Shown one piece after another: positions 36,221 to 44,956 of a DNA stretch of 64,000 nucleotides. Below the pieces are notes generated by a model. The model was not told the origin of the DNA. It was given only the letters and a program-made list of their open reading frames with translations, and did not search any database. The number at the start of each line of letters is the position of its first letter. Position 1 is the stretch's first letter. The position numbers and the translations under genes were made by a program. Source of the stretch: Flavobacteriales bacterium (lineage in GTDB: Bacteria > Bacteroidota > Bacteroidia > Flavobacteriales_D > Crocinitomicaceae); the NCBI GenBank assembly GCA_947447525.1, contig CANFJL010000011.1, positions 1-64,000 of the forward strand, given 5' to 3'.

Positions 36221-36652
36221 GTGAAAAAGATTAAAAAATATTTAATAAAAGAAGAGGCTGTAGAAAGCTTTGATGTTATTGGTATTTGCACCTCACAATC
36301 AGATTTCAGATTGGCTTGGCAATTAAATTCGAAATTTGGTATTAAATTACAAAAAGCAGAAAGCAATCTTGAAATTCCAAATAAAAAATCGGGAGACCTT
36401 GAATTTTTTGATTACTATTATTTTCAACATCCAGAGGATCTGATTTCCTATTATTTAATAAAAAATAAACAAAACGCTCGCTATGTTTTAACAGAAAAAC
36501 AGAGTATTGACTATGCCTTAATCCTACATGAAAATTATGTGGTTGATGGACTTGAATTGGTGGATGACCTTAGAAATACAGAAGGGATTATCGCTGCATT
36601 TTATTTTAAAAGTAGCGAGTTTTCAAATGAATCTTATTTAATATTTGATTAA
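36221..36652 (+). CDS. IPExxxVDY family protein
   Basis: A 143-aa protein of the Bacteroidota-specific IPExxxVDY family (unknown function), normally encoded immediately upstream of pyruvate kinase, as here. RLAWQLNSKFGIKL, the EFFDYYYFQHPED segment and LVDDLRNTEGIIAAFYFKSS match the family. The start is GTG at 36221, supported by the promoter element. It ends 8 nt before pyk, implying an operon. Confidence 0.85.
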   Translation: MKKIKKYLIKEEAVESFDVIGICTSQSDFRLAWQLNSKFGIKLQKAESNLEIPNKKSGDLEFFDYYYFQHPEDLISYYLIKNKQNARYVLTEKQSIDYALILHENYVVDGLELVDDLRNTEGIIAAFYFKSSEFSNESYLIFD

Positions 36653-36660
36653 AAAAAATT

Positions 36661-38079
36661 ATGAAAAAAACAAAAATAGTTGCCACACTTGGACCTGCAT
36701 CATCAGGAAAAGATACCTTAAGACAAATGATGCTTGCAGGATTAAATGTTTGCCGTTTGAATTTTTCACATGGCGCTTATGCTGACCATGCGGCTTGCGT
36801 TGCAACCATCCGCGAATTAAATGAAGAGTTGGGACTAAACGTGGCCATTTTAGCAGATTTACAAGGTCCAAAAATTCGGACCAATGATATGGAGAACAAT
36901 GGGGTTTTGCTTGTTGTGGGAGCTGAAATCAAAGTATTGGTTGAAAAAGTTGTCGGTAACGCTGAACGTTTTTCTATCAACTATCCTAAACTTCCACAAG
37001 ATGTTTCTGTTGGGGAACGTATCTTATTGGATGATGGGAAAATAATGTTAGAGGTTTTGGAAACCAATAAGACAACTGAAATTCGTTGTAAAATAATTCA
37101 AGGTGGAATCTTATCCTCTAAAAAAGGAGTCAACTTTCCTAACACAAAAATTTCTTTACCTTCCTTAACAGAAAAAGATCAAGAAGATCTTGAATTTGCT
37201 TTGGATCAAGAAGTAGATTGGATTGGATTATCTTTTGTTCGCTCTGCAAAAGATATTATCGAATTAAAACAAAGAATTGCAAAAAGAGGTGCAAAAGCAA
37301 AAGTTATCGCAAAAATAGAGAAGCCAGAAGCATTAGAGAATATTGATGATATTATTGAAGAAAGTGACGGATTAATGGTCGCAAGAGGTGATCTTGGAGT
37401 AGAAATTCCTTTCCAGAAAGTACCGCTCATTCAAAAAATGTTAATCAATAAATGTGTTCACAAAGCGAAGCCCATTATCGTTGCTACACAGATGATGGAA
37501 TCGATGATCAGCAGTATGTCGCCAACCAGAGCAGAGGTAAACGATGTTGCCAATGCAGTACTAGACGGAACAGATGCTGTAATGCTTTCAGGAGAAACTT
37601 CTGTTGGACAATATCCTGTTGAAGTGATTAAAACCATGTCCAACATCATCAAAGAAATGGAAACACATGATGGCATATACAACAAAGAAGAGTTGCCGGA
37701 GCGAGACCAAGATCGTTTTATTTCAGATTCTATTTGTTTTAATGCTTGTCGTTTAAGTCAGCGCGTTGCTGCTAAAGCAATCATTACGATGTCTTTCTCT
37801 GGGTATACAGCCTATAAAATTGCTTCACAAAGACCCAATACGGATATTTTTGTTTTCACCAGCAATAGAAGTATTTTGACCCAATTGAATTTGGTATGGG
37901 GAGTGAAAGCATTCTATTATAACAAACATATCAGTACAGATCATACTATTGCTGATATTAAGTATATCATGAAAACCGAAGGCTATTTGGCACAAGGTGA
38001 TTTAGTGATCAACATCGCATCGATTCCATTAGAAGATATGGGAGGTTCGAACATGTTAAAATTAAGCTTTGTAGATTAA
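36661..38079 (+). CDS. pyk: pyruvate kinase
   Basis: Pyruvate kinase (472 aa) makes ATP and pyruvate from phosphoenolpyruvate in glycolysis. Landmarks are the start KTKIVATLGPASS, RLNFSHGAY, LADLQGPKIR, the active-site stretch VIAKIEKPEALENIDDI, GLMVARGDLGVEIP, and VATQMMESM followed by PTRAEVNDVANAVLDGTDAVMLSGET. Length is normal. It is downstream of the IPExxxVDY gene by 8 nt. Confidence 0.96.
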   Translation: MKKTKIVATLGPASSGKDTLRQMMLAGLNVCRLNFSHGAYADHAACVATIRELNEELGLNVAILADLQGPKIRTNDMENNGVLLVVGAEIKVLVEKVVGNAERFSINYPKLPQDVSVGERILLDDGKIMLEVLETNKTTEIRCKIIQGGILSSKKGVNFPNTKISLPSLTEKDQEDLEFALDQEVDWIGLSFVRSAKDIIELKQRIAKRGAKAKVIAKIEKPEALENIDDIIEESDGLMVARGDLGVEIPFQKVPLIQKMLINKCVHKAKPIIVATQMMESMISSMSPTRAEVNDVANAVLDGTDAVMLSGETSVGQYPVEVIKTMSNIIKEMETHDGIYNKEELPERDQDRFISDSICFNACRLSQRVAAKAIITMSFSGYTAYKIASQRPNTDIFVFTSNRSILTQLNLVWGVKAFYYNKHISTDHTIADIKYIMKTEGYLAQGDLVINIASIPLEDMGGSNMLKLSFVD

Positions 38080-38109
38080 TAAAAATTTTGTGTGATCCTT
38101 GATTTTAGA

Positions 38110-38140
38110 TTGCCGAATAACATTTTCTAATGTATATTTG
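38110..38140 (+). promoter_or_regulatory. gcvP promoter (TTG-N20-TATATTTG)
   Basis: TTG at 38110-38112 and TATATTTG at 38133-38140 are separated by 20 nt, a textbook Bacteroidota promoter. Predicted initiation near 38146 leaves about 15 nt before the ATG at 38162, and excludes the longer in-frame reading beginning at 38099. Confidence 0.65.
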
Positions 38141-38161
38141 TGGCCTCTAATTCAAGACAAC

Positions 38162-41017
38162 ATGAATCAATTTTCAAGAAGACATATTGGCCCAAATTTA
38201 GCCGAAAAAACCGCAATGCTACAAGTTCTTGGCTTGAATAGCATGGAAGAATTAATTAACAAAACGATACCTGCTGCTATTCGATTAAAAGGCGAACTGT
38301 CTGTTGATGATGCCATGACGGAAGCAGAATATCTGCAGCATATTTCTGAATTAGGGAAATTAAATACAGTCAATAAATCATTTATTGGATTAGGTTATCA
38401 TGAAACTCTAGTTCCATCTGTTATATTAAGAAATGTTCTTGAGAATCCAGGATGGTATACTGCCTATACTCCATATCAAGCTGAAATAGCGCAGGGTCGT
38501 TTAGAAGCTTTGTTGAATTTTCAAACGATGATTTTGGATTTAACTGGAATGGAAATTGCCAACGCTTCACTTTTAGATGAAGGAACAGCAGCAGCTGAGG
38601 CCATGATTATGTTTTATAATTCTAGATCTCGTTCAGACATTAAAGAAGGTAAAAATAGATTTTTTATCTCTAAAGATTGCTACCCACAAACATTAGAAGT
38701 AGTTCAAGGTAGAGCGATCAATTTAGGAATTGAATTGGTTATTGGAGATGAAGAGACCTTTTCAGATTTAGAAAATTGTTTTGGTGCTATCATGCAATAT
38801 CCTAACGGTAAAGGTGCCATAGGAAATATTGAATCGTGTATCTCCAAGTGGAAAGCTGCCGGTATCCAAGTGGCCATTGCTTCTGATTTATTAGCCTTAG
38901 CATTATTAAAATCACCAGGATCAATGGGAGCAGATGTTGTATTTGGCTCCTCACAACGCTTTGGGGTCCCGATGGGATTTGGTGGTCCACATGCCGCATT
39001 CTTTACTTCAAAAGAAGATTATAAAAGAACGATGCCAGGAAGAATTATTGGAGTATCAAAAGATGCAGACGGTAATATGGCCTTACGTATGGCGCTTCAA
39101 ACAAGAGAACAACACATCAAACGAGATAAAGCGACTTCAAATATTTGTACCGCTCAAGCACTTTTGGCTGTTATGGCAAGTATGTATGCTGTATATCATG
39201 GTCCAGATGGAATAAAAGCAATTTCAAACCATGTCAACCACCTAGCCCTTACTTGTGCTAATGGATTAAAAGAAATGGGTGTTTCAATTGTTTCAAACGA
39301 CTTTTTTGATACGATTTGTGTTTCGGATATAGATACCAAGAAAATTAAAATTGCAGCTGAAGCAAAAGGAATGAATTTTAATTTCATTAATGATCATACC
39401 CTTACCATTAGTTTTGGCGAACCTCATTCAATGGCTGATGTAACAGAAATTATCAGCCTATTTGCAGCTAATTTAAATACAAGTGCCCCTGCTATTTCTT
39501 CCACTGGAACTTCAATTCCAAGTGCTTACAGTAGAACAAAAGCCATCCTTACCCACTCCATTTTCAATTCACATCATTCTGAATCAAAAATGATGCGTTA
39601 CATCAAGCGATTGGAAAATAAAGATTTATCGCTTGTACACAGTATGATTGCCTTAGGGTCTTGTACCATGAAATTAAATGCAGCATCTGAATTGATGCCT
39701 ATCACCAATCCACAATTTTGTAATTTACATCCCTTCGCTCCTATTGATCAGGTTCAAGGTTATTACAAGATGTTGGAACAACTAGAAAAAGATCTTTGCG
39801 CCTGTACTGGATTCGCTGCTGTTTCTTTACAACCTAACTCAGGTGCTCAAGGTGAATATGCAGGATTAATGGTGATCAAAGCTTATCATGAATCAAGAGG
39901 TGATACGCACAGAAAAATAATTATTATCCCTTCGTCTGCACACGGAACGAATCCTGCATCAGCAGTTATGGCTGGTTTTGAGGTAATTGTTACGAGTTGT
40001 GATGAAAACGGAAACATTAATATTGAAGAATTAGAGCGCGTTGCTATTGAAAATAAAGATATCCTAGCGGGTCTAATGGTTACCTATCCTTCTACTCATG
40101 GTGTATTTGAGGAAGGAATTCAAGTGATCACAAAAATCATTCATGACAATGGTGGACAAGTCTATATGGACGGAGCGAATATGAATGCTCAAGTAGGCTT
40201 GACCAATCCAGGGAATATTGGAGCGGATGTTTGTCACCTTAATTTGCACAAGACTTTTGCCATTCCTCATGGTGGTGGTGGCCCTGGAATGGGACCAATC
40301 GGAGTAGCAGCTCATTTAGCATCTTTTTTACCTGGAAATCCTTTGGTGAAAATGGGCGGAGAAAAAGCTATTCATGCCATATCAGCTGCGCCATTTGGTA
40401 GTGCTTTGATTTTATTGATTTCTTACGGTTACATCAAAATGTTGGGCGCTAAAGGATTAAGAGAGTCAACAGAAATGGCTATTTTAAATGCCAATTATAT
40501 TGCAGCCCAATTAAAAGGTCATTATGACGTCCTTTATACGGGTTCCAATGGAACAGTAGCACACGAAATGATTTTAGATTGTCGTGATTTTAAAAGAACT
40601 TCAGAAGTTGAAGTAGCCGACATGGCGAAAAGATTGATTGATTTTGGATTTCATGCACCAACGGTTTCTTTTCCTGTAGCGGGAACTTTAATGATTGAAC
40701 CAACTGAATCAGAAGACAAAGATGAATTGGATCGTTTTATTGAAGCAATGATAAAAATTCGTGAAGAAATAAAGGACATCGAAATGGGCAAGTACGATAA
40801 GCAAAATAATTTATTGAAAAATGCACCACATACTGCAGATTGTATTATCAATAGAGCGTGGGAATATCCTTACACTCCTAAAGAAGCGGCTTACCCAGTT
40901 GAATACTTAAAAGATTGGAAGTATTGGGCGCCAGTAAGAAGGGTTGACAATGCGTTTGGAGATCGAAATTTAATCTGTTCTTGTCCAAGCTTAGAAAGTT
41001 ATACTCAAGCATCATGA
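38162..41017 (+). CDS. gcvP: glycine dehydrogenase (decarboxylating), P-protein
   Basis: The P-protein of the glycine cleavage system, about 951 aa in the single-chain form. It begins MNQFSRRHIGPN, typical of GcvP, and shows YTPYQAEIAQGRLEALLNFQ, QTREQHIKRDKATSNICTAQ, and in the second half SCTMKLNAASELMPIT, SAHGTNPASAVMAG and LNLHKTFAIPHGGGGPGMGP with the PLP lysine in LHKTF. The start at 38162 is set by the family N-terminus and promoter. Its stop overlaps the bshB1 start (ATGA). GcvT and GcvH are not in the window. Confidence 0.95.
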   Translation: MNQFSRRHIGPNLAEKTAMLQVLGLNSMEELINKTIPAAIRLKGELSVDDAMTEAEYLQHISELGKLNTVNKSFIGLGYHETLVPSVILRNVLENPGWYTAYTPYQAEIAQGRLEALLNFQTMILDLTGMEIANASLLDEGTAAAEAMIMFYNSRSRSDIKEGKNRFFISKDCYPQTLEVVQGRAINLGIELVIGDEETFSDLENCFGAIMQYPNGKGAIGNIESCISKWKAAGIQVAIASDLLALALLKSPGSMGADVVFGSSQRFGVPMGFGGPHAAFFTSKEDYKRTMPGRIIGVSKDADGNMALRMALQTREQHIKRDKATSNICTAQALLAVMASMYAVYHGPDGIKAISNHVNHLALTCANGLKEMGVSIVSNDFFDTICVSDIDTKKIKIAAEAKGMNFNFINDHTLTISFGEPHSMADVTEIISLFAANLNTSAPAISSTGTSIPSAYSRTKAILTHSIFNSHHSESKMMRYIKRLENKDLSLVHSMIALGSCTMKLNAASELMPITNPQFCNLHPFAPIDQVQGYYKMLEQLEKDLCACTGFAAVSLQPNSGAQGEYAGLMVIKAYHESRGDTHRKIIIIPSSAHGTNPASAVMAGFEVIVTSCDENGNINIEELERVAIENKDILAGLMVTYPSTHGVFEEGIQVITKIIHDNGGQVYMDGANMNAQVGLTNPGNIGADVCHLNLHKTFAIPHGGGGPGMGPIGVAAHLASFLPGNPLVKMGGEKAIHAISAAPFGSALILLISYGYIKMLGAKGLRESTEMAILNANYIAAQLKGHYDVLYTGSNGTVAHEMILDCRDFKRTSEVEVADMAKRLIDFGFHAPTVSFPVAGTLMIEPTESEDKDELDRFIEAMIKIREEIKDIEMGKYDKQNNLLKNAPHTADCIINRAWEYPYTPKEAAYPVEYLKDWKYWAPVRRVDNAFGDRNLICSCPSLESYTQAS

Positions 41018-41730
41018 AACTAGACATCCTCGCCTTCGCTGCCCATCCTGATGATGTAGAATTATCTGCCTCAGGAACTCTTTTAAAGTATATAGCGGAA
41101 GGAAAAAAAGTAGGGATTATAGATTTGACGCGTGGTGAACTTGGTTCCAGAGGAACTGCGACTACCAGAACTCTTGAAGCAGAAAATGCCGGAAAATTAA
41201 TGGGCCTTAGTGTGAGAGAAAATCTAGATTTAGCCGATGGGTTTTTTGACGATTCTTTTGACACTAAAATGCGTATTATCCAACAAATCAGAAAATATCA
41301 ACCGGATATTGTTTTGGCCAATGCCATGAGTGATCGCCATCCAGATCATGGAAGAGCAGGAAAAATTGTAGCAGACGCTAGCTTTTTATCGGGTTTGGTT
41401 AAGATTCAAAGTGCTGAAGATGATATTCCACAAGCACCATTTAGACCTCAGCTATTGTTACATTACATACAAGATCATTACCTCAAGCCCGATATCGTTA
41501 TTGATGTAAGTGACTTTATGGAGCAGAAAATTGAAGTCATTAAAGCTTTTACTACTCAATTTTACGATCCAAATTTCGATGGACCAGAAACGCCTATATC
41601 AGGAGAAGACTTTTTTGATTTTATCAAAGGAAGAATGATGACACTTGGTAGACCTATTGGAGCAAAATATGCCGAAGGATTTACCTGCGATCGTATTCTT
41701 GGTGTTGATGATTTATTTGACTTGCGTTAA
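41014..41730 (+). CDS. bshB1: bacillithiol biosynthesis deacetylase BshB1
   Basis: A zinc-dependent LmbE-family deacetylase (238 aa) that converts GlcNAc-malate to GlcN-malate in bacillithiol synthesis. The zinc motif AAHPDDVELSASGT opens the protein; DLTRGELGSRGTATTR, NLDLADGFFDD and MSDRHPDHGRAG are characteristic of BshB1, and the C-terminal RPIGAKYAEGFTCDRI closes it. ATG at 41014 overlaps the gcvP stop. It indicates that the organism makes bacillithiol as its low-molecular-weight thiol; other bsh genes are outside the window. Confidence 0.92.
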   Translation: MKLDILAFAAHPDDVELSASGTLLKYIAEGKKVGIIDLTRGELGSRGTATTRTLEAENAGKLMGLSVRENLDLADGFFDDSFDTKMRIIQQIRKYQPDIVLANAMSDRHPDHGRAGKIVADASFLSGLVKIQSAEDDIPQAPFRPQLLLHYIQDHYLKPDIVIDVSDFMEQKIEVIKAFTTQFYDPNFDGPETPISGEDFFDFIKGRMMTLGRPIGAKYAEGFTCDRILGVDDLFDLR

Positions 41731-42458
41731 TAAATTAAAAGCGCCAAACTTACCCCTACCACAATACTGATCAATTTGAAGAAATTGAACTTATGATTCT
41801 CAGAGGTTTCAAAGATAATCGTTGTTGAAATGTGCAAAAACATACCCAATACAACGCCTAAAATCATTTGAAAGTTTAAACCAATTTGTTCAGGCGTGAC
41901 TGCCAATCCGAAACAAACACCTAAAGGAGTCATGCATGCAAAAAGCCCTAATACCATCCAAGCCTTAGCTTTACTCAAAGCCGTGCTTAACAATAAAGTC
42001 ATTAAAGCAATAGCAACAGGTACTTGATGGAAAATGATGCCCCAAAAAAGTGACTCATGACTCTCATGCGCATGATGGGCAATGATCCCCGTGTAATGAT
42101 TTCCCAAAGGAATTCCTTCAATTATGGAATGAATGGACAAGGATAGAAATAAAGTCCACGGCATCGATTGACCTTTGTGAACATGAACATGTCCGTGTTC
42201 AATACCTCCCGAAAAATACTCCAACAAGAGCTGAATTAAAAATCCTGATAAAATATACAATCCTACTGAAGTTCCTTTAGATTCATATAATTCTGGAAGT
42301 AGGTGTTCGAATAAAATAGCCAACAAAAATCCACCACTAAATGCTAAAGCCAATTTAATAAGCTGACTTTTATTACTCGCATTTAGAGTTGTGACGATTA
42401 ATCCACCGAATACAACAGAAAAAAGAAGTCCAATAAGAACAAAAGTAAAAGACATCAT
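41727..42458 (-). CDS. ZIP family metal transporter
   Basis: A 243-aa ZIP permease for divalent metals such as zinc. Eight membrane segments are plausible; the central metal-path helices contain SIHSIIEGIPLGNHY and GIIFHQVPVAIALM, and a His-rich loop (GGIEHGHVHVHKGQS) precedes them. Its start overlaps the upstream methyltransferase stop by 4 nt and its end overlaps the convergent bshB1 gene by 4 nt. Confidence 0.88.
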   Translation of the reverse strand: MMSFTFVLIGLLFSVVFGGLIVTTLNASNKSQLIKLALAFSGGFLLAILFEHLLPELYESKGTSVGLYILSGFLIQLLLEYFSGGIEHGHVHVHKGQSMPWTLFLSLSIHSIIEGIPLGNHYTGIIAHHAHESHESLFWGIIFHQVPVAIALMTLLLSTALSKAKAWMVLGLFACMTPLGVCFGLAVTPEQIGLNFQMILGVVLGMFLHISTTIIFETSENHKFNFFKLISIVVGVSLALLIY

Positions 42459-43186
42459 TTTCTTTTGGCGATTAAAATTAGGCGATCCGAATGAGAGGCA
42501 TCAAATGCATTCAATTCGAAGTCTCCAAAGGTATGTAATATTTCAAAATCAGCCTCAAGTAATGCTTTGAAATCTTCTAAATACAAGGCTTGCACCCGCT
42601 CAGTGTAATGAAAATCTTCCTCTTCATCTGAAAATTGAATGTCCTTAAAAATATGAGTGCCGTCAAATCTCCTTGAAATATCAAAGCTCAAGGTATCTCG
42701 TTGAACGGTTTCTGCGGCTACCAAATTTTCAATCACCTTCTTGGCATTCATAAAATCTATCAGTAACAAGCCATTTTTATCAAGCATTGCAGCAATAGCA
42801 TGCAACATCTTTTTATTTTCCTCTTGCGTTTCAAAATATCCAAAACTGGTGAAGAGATTTGCGATTAAGTCAAATTTGTGTCCTGCAATTGGTTCGCGCA
42901 TATCATGCACTGAAAAGGATAATGTATCATTTTCTAAATGTTTAGCTGCAGCAATACTATTAGGAGATAAGTCAACTCCCAGTACCTGCATACCATGCTG
43001 ACAAAACATGTGTGCATGCCTTCCTTTTCCGCAAGCAAGATCTAGCACTTTAGAATTGATTGGCAATTTCAAAAAGGCAACAATTTCTTGAATAAATCCT
43101 TTTGCTTCTTCTTCATTTCTGTTCTGATACAGCAGGTGATAATAATGCGTATCAAACCAATTTACGAACCAATCTTGTTTTTTCAT
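42455..43186 (-). CDS. class I SAM-dependent methyltransferase
   Basis: About 243 aa from ATG at 43186 (MKKQDWFVNWFDTHYYHLLY). The SAM motif is VLDLACGKGRHAHMFCQHGM followed by VLGVDLSPNSI; FDLIANLFTSFGYF and LLIDFMNAKKVI are typical of the Methyltransf_25-type family seen in Bacteroidota. The substrate is unknown. It overlaps the ZIP gene and is divergent from coaE. Confidence 0.82.
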   Translation of the reverse strand: MKKQDWFVNWFDTHYYHLLYQNRNEEEAKGFIQEIVAFLKLPINSKVLDLACGKGRHAHMFCQHGMQVLGVDLSPNSIAAAKHLENDTLSFSVHDMREPIAGHKFDLIANLFTSFGYFETQEENKKMLHAIAAMLDKNGLLLIDFMNAKKVIENLVAAETVQRDTLSFDISRRFDGTHIFKDIQFSDEEEDFHYTERVQALYLEDFKALLEADFEILHTFGDFELNAFDASHSDRLILIAKRK

Positions 43187-43248
43187 GAGGTTAAAGTTAA
43201 GGCTAATTGAAAAGTTATCCATGAATCTGTTTAAATTCGTAACACAAA

Positions 43249-43830
43249 ATGAAAAAAATAGGTCTTACAGGTGGAATTGGGTCAGGAAAAACATATGTTT
43301 CTTCTATACTGAAAGCTATGGGATTTCCTGTATTTTCATCAGATGAAAGTGCCAAGAGCTTGATGCAATATGATCCAGAAATAAAAAAGGAACTTATTAA
43401 AATATTTGGGCCAACTGTTTATATCAATGGGGAGTTAAACAGTGTTTTTTTAGCAAGTGCACTATTTTCGGATGATGCGCTTCGTGTACAAATCAATGCC
43501 CTCATTCATCCAGCGGTAAGGCGCGACTTCGATCAATGGGCAAAAAAACAAAACCAATTACTGGTATTTAATGAAGCAGCTATATTGTGTGAGACGGGTG
43601 CTTATGTCGAATTTGACGCCTGTATTTTAGTAAGTGCCCCCGATGAAATAAAAATAAAACGCATCATGGAAAGAAATTCTTGCAGCAGAGCAGATGCTGA
43701 AGCTCGAATGGCGACGCAATGGAGTGATGTAGAAAAAAGAAAATGCTGTGACTACGAAATAATTAATAGTGGTGATAGACCCTTACTGATTCAGGTAGAA
43801 CAAATTATGGATTCCCTTTTAAAAAATTAA
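43249..43830 (+). CDS. coaE: dephospho-CoA kinase
   Basis: The last enzyme of CoA synthesis, 193 aa. Walker A is GLTGGIGSGKTYVS at the N-terminus, followed by FSSDESAKSLM, INALIHPAVRRDF, FNEAAILCETGAY and the lid region KIKRIMERNSCSRADAEARMATQ. Length is normal. A degenerate -7 box (TAAATTCG, 43232-43239) lies 9 nt upstream. It is divergent from the methyltransferase gene and convergent with the TonB_C fusion gene. Confidence 0.94.
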   Translation: MKKIGLTGGIGSGKTYVSSILKAMGFPVFSSDESAKSLMQYDPEIKKELIKIFGPTVYINGELNSVFLASALFSDDALRVQINALIHPAVRRDFDQWAKKQNQLLVFNEAAILCETGAYVEFDACILVSAPDEIKIKRIMERNSCSRADAEARMATQWSDVEKRKCCDYEIINSGDRPLLIQVEQIMDSLLKN

Positions 43831-43838
43831 ACGATTGA

Positions 43839-44936
43839 TTATTTCGAATAATCTATATTAAAAGTGACTCCAAACTTCAGTGGATACACTGCCATGGTTG
43901 CTTGTTTCTGAAACAGTGGGGTTAAAGAATAACTAGCGAATAAGCCAAAAGCATGCCACCCTGCCCTAACCGTTCCATCTAAGAAGAAATTCCGCATGTT
44001 AAATCTAGAATATAGATAATTGCGGTATCGATCTCCTTGATCATCTTTACCCGCCTGATAGGTAACTGAAGAGTAACGATAAGAACCAATTACACCAGCT
44101 GAAAAATAGATACTTTTTTTCTTTCGCTCTTTTGTACTAAATTCTAAGAGCAATGGAATAGATAAAGTATAACTCGATAAAGTATTCTGTTTAAATTTTC
44201 CTGCAGTACTAATCTCAGCGTAAATGGTATCTTTTGTATGAATGATTGAATAATTATCCCTGAAACCTAAGCTACTAATTCCGGCACCCAAACCCGTTGT
44301 AAGTCCTAAATATTGCTTGAAAATCGGTAGTTTATACTCTAGGAAATTAAAATTAAATACCACAGATGTTGCTGGATTTACATTCCAATAGGGAGTAGAA
44401 GAGAAATTAGTTCCGAAAGCTTTTCCGGTAATGGCGTCTACATTGCGCAGGGTGGTATAACCTAAATCAAAACCAGCCCAATGTGCCTGATATTTAACTT
44501 TATCATCTTCATCAAAGTCATCACCTTCCAGAACAAAAGAAATTGGCAAATTCATCACCGTTCTTTCCAGCAAAGTTGTATCATTAGTTCCTGGAATCCA
44601 ATTAGGCATGATAGATACCACACGAATTGCTTCCTTTTCTATGGACGGACAACCCAAACCCTTCAAAATCTTAACATCACTTACTTTGCCATCTTTTTCT
44701 ACATAAAATTGTACATAAACCTTTCCCTGAATATCCTCTTCAATGGCTTCTTGCGGATAAGTAATGTTTTCTTGAATAAAACGCATAAGCGCTTCTTGTC
44801 CACCTGGAAAAGTGGGTTCAATATCACTAGGGCCCTCAATAACTTCAATCGGAGGAGGCAAAGGCACATCACCTTGAGAAAAAACATTGAGTACGAATGC
44901 TGAAAAAATAAAAACGAAAAGGAAGTGATTTTTCAT
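43839..44936 (-). CDS. TonB C-terminal domain fused to an outer-membrane beta-barrel
   Basis: 365 aa with a signal peptide (1-20, ending VFS). Residues about 40-135 are a TonB_C domain: FPGGQEALMRFIQENITYPQ, GKVYVQFYVEKDGKVSDVKI and VVSIMPNWIPG. After an acidic linker (GDDFDEDDK) comes a barrel-like domain (about 150-365) starting HWAGFDLGY, with FNFNFLEYKLPIFKQYLGLT, LSIPLLLEF and LFASYSLTPLF, paralogous to the barrel at 22689-23729. The TonB domain has no inner-membrane anchor, so it cannot act as normal TonB; the exported domain may bind or mimic at the outer membrane. The gene is downstream of the thiamine-type receptor on the same strand (20-nt gap). Confidence 0.82.
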   Translation of the reverse strand: MKNHFLFVFIFSAFVLNVFSQGDVPLPPPIEVIEGPSDIEPTFPGGQEALMRFIQENITYPQEAIEEDIQGKVYVQFYVEKDGKVSDVKILKGLGCPSIEKEAIRVVSIMPNWIPGTNDTTLLERTVMNLPISFVLEGDDFDEDDKVKYQAHWAGFDLGYTTLRNVDAITGKAFGTNFSSTPYWNVNPATSVVFNFNFLEYKLPIFKQYLGLTTGLGAGISSLGFRDNYSIIHTKDTIYAEISTAGKFKQNTLSSYTLSIPLLLEFSTKERKKKSIYFSAGVIGSYRYSSVTYQAGKDDQGDRYRNYLYSRFNMRNFFLDGTVRAGWHAFGLFASYSLTPLFQKQATMAVYPLKFGVTFNIDYSK

Positions 44937-44956
44937 AGGAGTATATTTATCGTTAC

